Positions 23,629 through 33,854 of a stretch of 64,000 nt of DNA are shown piece after piece (position 1 is the stretch's first letter; each line of letters begins with the position of its first letter). Below the pieces are notes generated by a model. That model saw only the letters and a program-made list of their open reading frames with translations, had not been told where the DNA came from and did no database searches. The stretch comes from Breviolum minutum Mf 1.05b.01 (lineage: Eukaryota; Sar; Dinophyceae; Suessiales; Symbiodiniaceae), in contig DF239659.1 in assembly GCA_000507305.1 (NCBI GenBank), positions 115,278 through 179,277 on the forward strand, read 5' to 3'. The position numbers and the translations under genes were made by a program.

Positions 23629-26600
23629 GTCGGGATAGTCGATGCGCTTGTCACGTGCGACTGTCACAACTTGTTGACGACCCCAAGATTTGGATGATTC
23701 TTGCATTTCTCAAATCATAGTCCGGCGCGAAAAGCTCGAACAGCTTGAACTGTGCAGTGGGGCAGTCAACAGATGATCTCGAAAAACCACTCACAGGAGG
23801 TTCACAGGGGCTCATACCACATAGATGCTGGTCCATGGTCCATGCTCTCAAATTTTGTGGCAGGGTAAACTCACAGAGCAGTTCGTAGAGCGCCTGGAAA
23901 CTCAGACAAAGTTGCGCGCACTGACTCAGGAATGGGCCTTGTCTTCAAATATATCTTTGATTCTTTGTATCTCTTTATCTCAAGTGTTCTCATGAAATTC
24001 TGAGTATTTTGTTGTTCCAAAGCTGGATGGCTGATCTGTAACACCAGTGCGTTCAAGTTCTGGGAGCATCCGTGCTCAAGCATAGCTAAGAGTTCATACC
24101 CCGATGTACTGGACACTCCTCTTGCTGTCCAGCATACCGGCATGGGGTCGTGTTTCAAACATCGCAGCTAATGGCAATCCTCATGCACCAGCCCCAGCAT
24201 GCAAAGCAGAGTCTGCCGGCGACTGCGAGTGTCCAGCCCAACATCTGGATTTGACCCGCGCCAATTTGCCACTCTTGCCGGTGCAAGCAGATTCCTTTCT
24301 TGGCAGCCAATCTTTGACTGTTATGATTTTGATTTGTGATTTGTGTTGGGAATTGGATTTGTTTGGACTTTGATATAGTAAGTGCTAGGATGTGCTAGGC
24401 CTGTCCTGTTTTGTTGCATCAGCTCCTCACATAGGAGTTTGCGGAGCGAGTTTCTCTTCTCCAAATCTCTCTGCTTCTTTTTGCTGTTTGAGGCATGGAA
24501 GAACATGAGGTTCGCGGTCTCAAAGTGAACCTCTACAACTTCAAGCAACCTGAAAGACTATCTGAATTGCAGCTCCCCTTCAAGCTCCTCCTCTTGCAAG
24601 AGGTGCGATGTGCGACGCTAAGAAAACAACATTTCCACACATTTACTAGGTTTCAAAATCAACCAACCAGTGTAATCAATTAATCAACAAGCAATGTACT
24701 GTAGACATCTATATAAATTTCAATACATTTCATCTCCAACAGCTCTCGCAGGTGGATCAAACCGACTTGCAGCTCATCGAGGTACCATCAAAACACGCTT
24801 TGGATTCATGGTTCCCAGGATTCGCGTGGTCCATCCTCGTTTGCAAGCGCTGCGAGGGGCGTCATCTTGGATGGAAGTTCACTCCAACATCTGCACAAGG
24901 CATGCCGTTCTATGCACTCATCGTGGAAACAGCCACGGAGGCAGTGCAGAGATGTTCAAAACAATTTCTGGAAGACACAAACATACAGAAACACATCCAT
25001 CCATATCGGAGAAGTGGATCCATTGCCTCCTTTCCTGGCCTCTATTGAGTGCACGAGCCAGTCTACCTCTCATAAGCAGACCCTATCAATTTGTTTTGAA
25101 TTAGTTGCGATGGGGATGGAACTTCCAACCTTGTTTTTACATGTTTTTTTCTCCAAGACCCTGAGGATGAGCTTGAGAATCGTTTGCTGGTTTCCCTTCG
25201 TGCTGTGGGACGGCCCTTGGCAGCTTTGGGCTTGGCGGCCTCATTGGGCTTCGATGGCTGACCAACGGATCCTATGACTTCCAGTCAACTAGCCCTGTAC
25301 ATAGAGAAACCCTGTGCCTTGGGAAGCAACGACTTGGCATGTCAGTGCTTTGGAAAAGAACAGGAGAGCCTTTTGATTTTTGAAGCTTTGGAGAAGGTGT
25401 CTGAAACCTCTGTGGTGAATCCTTAGGCATCCTGCCAGGTACAAAGCAGTTTCCACTGTTTTGCTGCTGATTGTTTCATAGTCGTCTCCGACCAGGCCTT
25501 GGTGCATCAGCAGATGAGATTTTGTCTTGGGCATCTAAGAAGCCCGTGGCAGTGGTCGGGTGCGCTGACAGGTATTTCCTATGATTTTGTGGTCAATGAC
25601 AGAGATGGAAGCCTTTTGACTTGAGGGACTCGTTGCGTTGATGGTCAGCATGGTCATGGGACATCATGGCACATCATGGGACATGGACCACTGGACCATG
25701 CTCCAGGTTGCTCGATGGTATTGTTGAAAGTAGCATGCTCTATGAGGTGCTCGAGGCCCTCAGCATGCTCGAATCAACTCCACGTGTATTCACAGCTGAC
25801 ATGGGATGCTGATCCTTCAAATCGAAGAATAAAGCACCGTGAAGCTGCATGTCTAAACAAAACATACAAAAAAGGGTAAATGGATCTACAAGGCGAGAGC
25901 TCAACTGTCTCTTGAATGGATCATTGCCAGGATGTGTCCTTTGCCTTAAACCCCAAAGGAGCTGGAGGCCCCATGCAACTGTGGTACAGTAAAACAATCT
26001 GATTTGAATGCCGTGACTCTGGCCTGGGCATGTTAGATTTCCATGGACATGCTATGTATAGTGATGTTATTTGTGGAGAAATATATAGTACTTGTATGTA
26101 CTATACGTAGTACTATAGTATTATTATCTACTATCTCAAGCCTGAACTGTGATGGAATGACTTGCCCTTTGGAGGCGAAGTGGCAGTAGGTATCGTGGAG
26201 AGTGTATCCCAGGCTCTCCTGCAAGGCCTAGGCCAGGCTTTGAATAAAAGTCAGTGTGGTTTTGCCATGTTTTGCTGGTTTATCCAGAAGAATAAGTCTG
26301 CATGAAAACATGATATGATATATGGAACTTTACTTCGGACTTCTAAAAGCCTTCCTGGGTCTCTTCAAAGCAATCTCTCAGCATGTTTTCAGCATTTTCC
26401 AATGATTTCGGCCTGCTTCCATGCCTTTTGGTATAGAAACTTGTAGGTTCTGGCAACCAGAAGCTTCCTTGCGTTTGGATCTTGGCCTGACGGTGGTCTT
26501 TGTGAGTCGGTGACTGCCGTTTGCCGGTCTGTTGATGGACGCCGCATTCAGACGTTGGAGGAAACCTGTAGAAAAACTCACATCCAGTGGGAAAACAGTA

Positions 26601-29600
26601 TTAGGGTGGCAAGTGGTCCTTTTGTTTCAAAGTTTAACTATCTCCAGGTCGCTTTGGTCCGTAATTTTGACTTTGAGGAGAAGGCAATTGTGGGCGGGGG
26701 CTTGATAGGACCTGACTCGAGCAGTCTTGCACTCACAACTGCCTTAGCTTGCAGTTGAGACCAGACACTGTTGAGTTCCACATTGTTCGCCATAATTTTG
26801 AGTACCACATGATGTTTGCTGATCAGTCACGCAGAATCAAGATTCTGGACGTGGTTTGTCAGCTTCAGACCTGTACAATCCATTCATTCCAATTTCCTGG
26901 AGGTTCTTTTCTTTCATGCAGAACAAAGTTGGAAGCAAAGCTTTGCCGCGCTCCAAGTCACCTGCGCCACTGTTTCTTTATTGTCCCAGTTGGACGATGT
27001 CAAAGAAGGTGTCATTTCAATGAAAATGGGACTTTTTGGATACCTGAAAATTGTTAGCATGCCCAGTGCGTGTTCGTACACAATGAAGCTCTTACATGAA
27101 GCATGTTGGGTTGGAACTCTTTGTTAGGAATGCTCTTGTAGCCATTGCTAGTCTTGTCAAGTCGTGCTTCGCCTCACAGGAGCCTTTGACTTCCTGGATT
27201 GCCAAGAATCGAGTGCCAGCTCGGGTCTGAATGATTTCACAATTTTTCTCCAGGGAAACACGCCTTGAGCCACCTCCATTGATCAATCCAATGACCTCCG
27301 AGGCATTGATTCCGGGATCTGAGCAGACGGTGCCGCTGACCGAGGGTTTTCCTTTTACGGCTTCAAGCTATCTCAATTTCACGCGGATTCATGGTGATTC
27401 TATATGATGAGGGCCAGTCTCTGCTGAAAATGAGCGGGGTTGATGGCATTTCAGGGGTTCCTGAAGCACTGCAGGAGAAATTCTTTCTGCAAGAGATCGA
27501 TCCTGGAAATGGATTAGTTCTGTACTTTGGTGGGTTACCCAGTCACCCTGGAAGCATCAGCTGGTTTTTTCAAGACGGGTTGTGGTTGTGGTGTTGGTCC
27601 ATCGGTAAACTCCTGTTTATATCAAGCCTAGCAATGGCAACATTTCAACCACTCCGAGTGTGAGGGCTGGCAGTTTCATCATTTCATTGAGGTGAAGATG
27701 ACACACTCCGACGAGACCTGCATGTGACTCATCTAGAGAAAATGGATGTCTTTGAATGTTTTTGATCTAGATCAAACGATTTTCATGCCATTTGTGCCTA
27801 TATCCTCCAACACCTCCGCCTGCTTGCGTTGTCCTTGAGCTTTCTTGGTCTCCTCAATTTCACTCAACGGAGAGTAAAGAGTCGATTGCATCACTAGAAA
27901 CATGTTGTCTCTTGGACCCAGATTCCTGCTTCAATACTGGCTAGTATTCAGCGTCTTCAAAAACTTTGTCAAAACTGGCTGGCATAGTTGCTCTTGCGGT
28001 GTCTTTAATGTTCATGTCAAGCATCACGGCCTAAGGAGCTCGCGGTGTCGTCTTCCAAGGAGAAACGGCTCAAATGGGCTGCAGCCCCAGCACTCGAGTG
28101 GAGCAAGAGGCAAATTGAAGGGCAATGCGCAGACCCCAATAGTCATTTGCAGTATATAAATATATAGATATCGGGAAATATCCAGGTTGCGTTGTCAATT
28201 CACTCCCATTATAAGTCAACAGAGCACTATGTCTTTCCATTCCTCAGGTCCATTTGAAGAGCGACAACTTTGGAGACAGCTTGGCCAAAAGTGCCCGGTA
28301 CTCAGAAATGGGGTTTGGCGGTGAAGTGAACTAAAAGGACCAAACTGAAAGATAGCAAGAACATGTAAGAACATTGTAAGAACATTTCTGTTCATGCTGA
28401 GATCTTTTGTCAAAATTGACAAACTAGACGCAATACAAACATGATACAAACATGTAACATGTACTGTATGGAGCGATTGCACTCTGTTCGTAGCTCAGGT
28501 TGGAATGAGCAAAACAGACTTTCCAGAGGCTGTTGTCTTGGGGACGATTTTTCCATCCTGCATTTCAGCATGTTGCCAAGTTTCTGTTGAAAGGAACGAC
28601 GTGTTTCAGGCATCAGTGTTAACTCTGGCATCCTTCGCGTGCAGGTGGCCATTTGGGAGTTTGGAGAGACAGAGGACGATGACAAGGCAAGGTGGCACCA
28701 TGAATGAAATGCTTGCATTGTGAAATTGTGAGAGTCTTATAGAAATTTTCAGGATTCTGCTTGTTCAACATGAGTAGGTTTTACATGGTTTTGCTCCCAG
28801 GTCTATCGCCTATCGCAGCAAGCCTCTGCTTCCACCTTTTCGCGTTCCAACGTGGAGGCCACGGTGTTCCTGCTTTACATAAGCTGGATCTAGTCTGCCT
28901 GCAGATTTGCCTCAGGATCTTGATTTGAATTGTTTTCGTCTTTGCTTGTTCGCATGCTGTCCATGCCATGCCATGTCAATTCTTTCGCGCACGCTGACTC
29001 CGTGTTGCCAGAGGCTTTACTCAAGAATCCTAGACAATTTAGACTGCAGGCCTTTGTGAAGCATTGGCGGCAGGGCAAACTCTCAGCCGAGAAGGAGACT
29101 GTTGGGGAAGTGCAAGTGCGCAGCTTCCTGTTTGTGTACATCCGGCCACCTGTCAGAAGTAGTGGTACAGTTTCTTCAAAGGAGGTTCTTCTCAATTCGG
29201 AAATGTTTATCTTAAGTTTTTTTGTTAATTTACTGGACATGTTTCTGCATGTGATGCTGTGCCACACTTTGCGTAGGATCCTGTCACAGCAGTGACCAGC
29301 GATACCTTTGACAGCATTGTGATCAACAATGAGAAAGCCGATGACCTCAGAATGCGACAAAGGGTCATTTTGGGGTATCCAACAGAGGATATTTCATTAA
29401 AGATCAACAAACCCGCCCAGATATCTAGTACAAAACAATGATACGGTGACTCTTCACCTTTGTGCTTTCTAGCTTGCACGCTCCGGTCGAGGATGTTCTC
29501 GTGGAATTCTATGCTCCATGGTGTGGTCATTGCAAGGCTTCGCTGTGAGCACAAAGAACTCGCATGAAGAAAGTGCTTTGCCTTCACTGGCAGGCGCTGG

Positions 29601-30753
29601 CACCTGAGTACAAGCTGGTAGTCCGGTGCTTGGATTGCTTGGGACCGGAAGAAACAACGTAATGATATGAAACGACACACGACATGCTCACAGAAGTTTG
29701 TGTTGATGCCTGTTGATGCCATGTCCGCAGAATCGTTTTGGCATTTCTTGGCAGTTTGTTTTGGGCATCCAATTTGGTAACAGAGGCTCAGCACTATGCC
29801 CACGATGACGACGTCGAGATTGTGCCGCTTTCTTTGCAAAAAAGGAGTTGGAAATATGTTGGAAATAAACATGACACGAGTAGCATTCGCGCAATTCAGC
29901 ACGGGCCAAGACCAGTTGTGTAGGTAGCAGCTTTTGCGAAATTCATAATTCACAGAGACAGACACCAACACACATCACGTATGCGACCTTTGCACATTCA
30001 ATCTGGACGAGAAATAGAATGCTTTTGAACTCCCATTGTCGCTGAGGAAGATGGATGCAACGAAGTGCGCCAAAATGTCTTGATCGAACGAATGTGTTGC
30101 CTATTTCATGGCCTGCAGACGCCTGCGGTATAGTGCAGGATGATATTTGGCAGCCATTGGCGCGATTTCACTCATGTTGTACCGGGGAGGCACAAGCACC
30201 CATCCGCAGACATCAAGAGCTACCCGACACTGAAGCTCTATGCGAAGGTGGGCCACAAAATTAGCTAATGACCATGACAATCTTGGAACTTGGGATATTG
30301 AATTCATACAGTTCAGTACGTTTTCATTTGATCTTTCATAAGTGAAATCTGCGATGTGGACGTCGAGCTTGCACAGGGGAAGAAGGACACACCGATCGAT
30401 GGTGAGTTCAAGTCCACTCGGACTAAGGCAGGGAAAATGCTCTGCTGGTGGGAATCAAAGTATATTTTTGCCTGGTTGTACACCAATCAGTTTTGTTCAT
30501 TTATCAAATGATATATTGTGTAATAAACAATGATGTATATCATTGTATATCTCTGCTTGAATTGTAGGGGACAATGTGGGGTTATGGTTGGTTTTGCAAA
30601 GACTTCTTCTGGACTGGTTGAACAAAGCAGCGAAAGCAGCGATTCGCTTTGAGCTTTGATGTGCTGTTGGCTTGGAACCTCAACCTCTAAGCAGACAAAC
30701 AGCCAAAGTAAACCAGCCAGGACGGAATTCTTGAATTCATTGAGAAGAACCGG
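22659..30753 (+). CDS. Protein disulfide isomerase (a-b-b'-a' type), multi-exon
   Basis: Enzyme of the endoplasmic reticulum that forms, breaks and rearranges disulfides in secretory proteins. About 20 micro-exons can be read. They give an N-terminal thioredoxin domain with [10 protein letters not shown] (22659-23628), b-type fragments (26648-26683 [12 protein letters not shown]; 28248-28298; 28499-28531; 28645-28686 [10 protein letters not shown]; 29050-29094), and a C-terminal thioredoxin domain with [12 protein letters not shown] (29277-30753). Nearly all junctions keep phase, but many need GC or GA donors. Two catalytic CGHC motifs and the order match P4HB/PDIA3-like PDIs. Missing are the signal-peptide exon, most of the b domain and the C-terminal ER-retention signal (no KDEL-like end found after 30753). 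The exons are too intact in phase to call this a pseudogene. Confidence 0.9.
23865..28247 (+). CDS. PDI b-domain region, sparsely readable
   Basis: Only 26648-26683 is a confident b-domain exon: [12 protein letters not shown] after tctccAG, followed by GC, resembling the PDI segment that reads V-x-L-x-K-x-F-D-E. Weaker candidates are about 23867-23918 ([11 protein letters not shown]), 24747-24776 ([10 protein letters not shown], then GT) and about 27440-27540 ([14 protein letters not shown]). The remainder is intron-like. Non-catalytic b domains evolve fast, so exons may be present but unreadable by eye. Confidence 0.5.
28248..29094 (+). CDS. PDI b' domain exons
   Basis: 28248-28298 reads [17 protein letters not shown], then a GT donor. 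28499-28531 reads [11 protein letters not shown], then GT. 28645-28686 reads [14 protein letters not shown], then GC (gcaagg). 29050-29094 reads [15 protein letters not shown]. This follows the b' domain ending of PDIA3-type enzymes (F-G-L..., P-V-V-A-I..., then an F-x-x-G-K-L tail). A segment between 28298 and 28499 and another between 28686 and 29050 are expected from the family but were not found. Confidence 0.78.
29277..30753 (+). CDS. PDI second thioredoxin domain (a'), at least eight exons
   Basis: Exons are 29277-29336 ([20 protein letters not shown]), 29492-29536 ([15 protein letters not shown]), 29594-29617 (A-L-A-P-E-Y-K-L), 29786-29823 ([12 protein letters not shown]), 30047-about 30077 (K-M-D-A-T-K-C-A-K), 30210-30247 ([12 protein letters not shown]), 30377-30401 (G-K-K-D-T-P-I-D) and 30721-30753 ([11 protein letters not shown]). 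GC donors are needed at 29337, 29537 and 29824. The 57-bp intron 29537-29593 carries an in-frame TGA, so it must be removed. The catalytic pair C-G-H-C and the cis-proline (Y-P-T) are intact. One exon between 30401 and 30721 is implied by the phase. Confidence 0.92.
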
Positions 30754-30890
30754 GCTTCTTGGATGATGTACGTGTTTGAATTTAGTCAATGCAAGGACAT
30801 CTTGTGTGGGAAGGTCTTGAGAGTTTGAGATTGCCACATTTGGTTTCAAATCCAAGGCTTCAAAGTCTGGCAAAGGAGGAAAAAAGAAAG

Positions 30891-30926
30891 AGACGAAAGA
30901 GACGAAAGAGACGAAAGAGACGAAAG
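30891..30926. repeat. Tandem 9-bp repeat (agacgaaag)4
   Basis: Four perfect head-to-tail copies of agacgaaag start at 30891, 30900, 30909 and 30918, just downstream of the last readable PDI exon. No function is evident. Confidence 0.93.
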
Positions 30927-31089
30927 AGTCCCAGACTTGGCTTTTTCATGCTTTCCTTGAAGTGAAGTCATGGAGGATGTTGGATGTTTTGCAAGTTGGA
31001 GAAAGTGTGATTAGTGATACAGTTCTTTCGCACCAAATGCACTTTCTGAAATGATCAGCTAGAATTGGTGCTAACTGACCTGTCAATCA

Positions 31090-31548
31090 TCAATCTATGT
31101 CTAGCCTTTCTAAGCCTCTCTCAATGTCTTCAGCGCAGGTAATATTATTACACATGACATTCTTGACTTTTCGTTCACATACTGTACATACACCTACTGC
31201 GTTCCGGTATACCAAAGCACAAATCAAGCATCCACATTTGCATCTGACAAGATACTCATTAAAGGCCTGTGTTTTCCCAGATCTTTTGAACTTGTTCACT
31301 CCCAGGCCCGTCAAAGTACCTACGTCACCAACGGTGCCTGTGTCCAGTGCCTCAACTCCCAGGTTCAGGAGCTCAGCTTTGCCATGGATTCGTTGCATTT
31401 CACTGCTTGTTGGGAAGTGGTGTAACCTTTGGAACTGAAAATTGAGGCAAACAGGGGCAGAGGCTGGGATTGGCTGTCGTTGATGATGGGTATGAGGGGT
31501 AGGTTTATGGACTGTTGTTGCATGTTGTAGTACTGTCGCTCTCTTCAA
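31090..31548 (-). CDS. Candidate Cys-rich protein, 152 aa, opposite strand
   Basis: An uninterrupted ATG-to-stop frame on the minus strand, the only long minus frame that is not antisense to a recognised gene. The N-terminal third is His/Pro/Gln-rich. The middle is rich in G, T, L and V. The C-terminal third contains C-K-C-G-C-L-I-C, then C-T-V-C-E-R-K-V-K, and C-N-N-I-T-C, a CxxC-type arrangement that could bind metal. It ends in an acidic helix (A-E-D-I-E-R-G-L-E-R-L). A + strand frame covers part of it (31097-31438) but is less protein-like. I do not recognise it, and it may be chance. Confidence 0.3.
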   Translation of the reverse strand: MKRATVLQHATTVHKPTPHTHHQRQPIPASAPVCLNFQFQRLHHFPTSSEMQRIHGKAELLNLGVEALDTGTVGDVGTLTGLGVNKFKRSGKTQAFNEYLVRCKCGCLICALVYRNAVGVCTVCERKVKNVMCNNITCAEDIERGLERLDID

Positions 31549-32995
31549 TAGTTTCGACTTGGCTTCCCTTTTCCAACTTTCGTGAATGCTAGAAGCTCTC
31601 TGATTTTAGTGTCGATGATGATGTAGTACTATTCGATACAAATACTGGCTTTTGCCCCTGTGGGGTCAACTCAACAAAGTTTTTACTTTTCGATGAGTCT
31701 GGTTTGACTCTTTGCGGTCAGGTACTCATAGCATCTTCCAGGGTGTCTAGTTGCAGACCGTTTATCCGTGTTAATCCTGCATTACATATCTTTTGCGTCT
31801 CAGTTTGGCTCTCAGCCAGCTGCTTAACACTTGGACAATTCAAGCTGTCCAAGTTGTGGAAAAGACTCACAATGCACAGTCCCTTGGTACAATTCCACCC
31901 TTTGCTTTCAGGAGCATCACGCTGATTCGAGCTCCATGCTAACAAAATGTTTGCGGGATTTCAAAACATTGTCAAAGACTATGACCTTTTCCATCTTTTC
32001 CTAATTTTTCTCCTAACAAGGTGTCAACGTGCCATCAATCGATCATCAAGAACTCTAAGCTGTTGTCCCTTTCTGATCTTTTCCGCCCCAGAGAAACGTC
32101 TCAACTGAGAAGCATTCCATGACAGCAAATCTGATGAAGGCCTTTTTGGGGGGAACTTCCCCTTTGATCCCAACTCCCTCGGCACTCGACTCAGTGAAAC
32201 GTCCCTTTTGTGCCATGGCTTCGTCATCTTCTGTCACAGGTGGGGTGGTGTACCGATGGACAGGCTGTCTGGTAGCTGGTTCGTTGAAGTTGTACTGGGT
32301 TACTAGGAATCCCTCAAAAATTCTTCACCACTCAACTACCCTAAGACCGGCTTGTGAACCTTTTGTGAAAAACTTAAGCGGCAATTCCAGGCAACGATTC
32401 TGTTCAACCTTAGTTTCACAGGCCGGCTTTGTGACAAGGGCTGCCAACGACCTGCCTTTGCTGCCTACCGCACTTGTTGCACCCACTGCCGAGGTCCAGA
32501 AGGACCACATGTCGCTTGACTTCATTGGGATGCATTTGGCTTCAAGGATTCTCATGAATCCATCGTTTGATTTGTTGGTTTGAGTCCACGTGTGTAGGTC
32601 TTCACATCCCTTACAGGGAAGGAATGGAGATGTCGCTGTGGATTGAATTTCCAAGCCACTAAATAGAGAGTTGCATTTGACATGCCTTTGTCAGTCCAGC
32701 ATTGTGTTTTCATTTTCACCAAGGCCCGGGACTGTGCACAAAAAGTGGAGCTGGTGGGATATCGCAGAACTAATGAGCCCACTCCGGTTTTTGCCTCTCA
32801 AATCGTGGTCAGGGCCATCTCTGCAGAGCTCTATCGAAGCTTTGATAAGTTCTCTTGGCGAACTTAGACCTCTAAAAAAACTGTTTGTGAATCTTGAAAT
32901 TGCTTATTTTGCATCGTACCATACATGTCTTGGAGGCTCGAACACGAGTCCCTTCCATCTCCATTCCTGTTTCTATTGTGCTTCCACAGCACCAG

Positions 32996-33854
32996 GTTTG
33001 GCAGAATGGATCCGTTTGCACTGGTGGATTGGTGTTATGAGGATGGGCGTATAGTAAGTATCGGACGAACTAGGACAGCAACAAGACAGCAGCTTTGTCG
33101 AGAAGATAGAAAGTTTTTGTTTTTTCGGGAAGGTTCGCTTGGCTTCGGGACAATGGTGCTTCCAAAGCGCCATGTAGTTTCTGAGTCTTCACTCTTCACC
33201 TTATTTTCTCAATCGTTTTGAATGAATAGTTCTTATCTTCCTGGTATAGTTTGGATTTTCCCACCAATGTTTGATCATCGAAAGGCATATGCATCCAGTT
33301 TGGGAGCATAGCTGCAAACTGATGCCCTATTCTGGCAACGGCAGTGGTGACAAGATCAAGTTTCAGGTGACTGAGTTAGTGGGCTCAGGGCTGTGGGTGG
33401 GTGTGGGGCAGCACAGACAGACCATTGTAAACAAAGTATCATGGTGGGTTACCATAGGAAGAACCGAAGTGTAACTTACACATATTTCTGGCAATGAAGT
33501 TGTGATATATGATATCTGATAACGTATGATAGGTTGCAATCACATATGTAAGCTCTCCTTCATGCCGTGCCCTCACCAGCTGAGGGCATGTCATTTTCAC
33601 TTCATGTTTTGCTTTTTTTTTGACACACACACACCTAGTGGCTGCATGTGCCAACAGACCTGGTTTTCCTTGTGATCGCAGGTCTTAGAGGAGAACTTTG
33701 GAGGCCTTGCAAAGTCCACCTTCTGCGGTGATGCCATGGTCCCAGTGGATGCTCTGCTGTCTGGTGCCCGGACCATCTCTCCAGGGCTGATGCAAACACA
33801 GCCACAGCCAGTGGCCTTGTACAAACGTGGGGAAAACACCGGACAGATCCTCGG
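32996..33854 (+). CDS. N-terminal C2-like domain exons
   Basis: 32996-33053 reads F-G-R-M-D-P-F-A-L-V-D-W-C-Y-E-D-G-R-I, then a canonical GTAAGT donor; the D-P-F corresponds to the D-P-Y of C2 domains. 33285-33366 reads H-M-H-P-V-W-E-H-S-C-K-L-M, then G-D-K-I-K-F-Q (compare the C2 N-P-V-W-N-E). 33682-33854 begins V-L-E-E-N-F-G-G-L-A-K and ends L-Y-K-R-G-E-N-T-G-Q-I-L-G before GC. Phase between 33053 and 33285 does not match, so at least one short exon is missing there. The Asp pattern for calcium binding is incomplete. Confidence 0.7.

Larger units (their letters stand above)
30754..32995. other. Intergenic region between PDI and IPK-C2 genes
   Basis: It holds a 9-bp tandem repeat (30891-30926) and an isolated minus-strand Cys-rich frame (31090-31548, listed separately). 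A + frame of 154 codons (32119-32583) has no motif. No exon with a family match is seen. The 3' end of the PDI gene and the 5' exons of the next gene must lie within or border this stretch. Confidence 0.4.

Noticed and set aside
29225..29971. 248-codon minus-strand ORF, the longest minus frame in the window
   Set aside because: It lies antisense over four verified PDI exons (29277-29336, 29492-29536, 29594-29617, 29786-29823). Its translation has no motif, and the + strand reading is supported by family and phase.
32119..32583. 154-codon + ORF between PDI and IPK-C2
   Set aside because: No recognisable motif, and an antisense frame overlaps its second half. In this genome real genes appear as micro-exons, so an isolated frame of this length is weak evidence.
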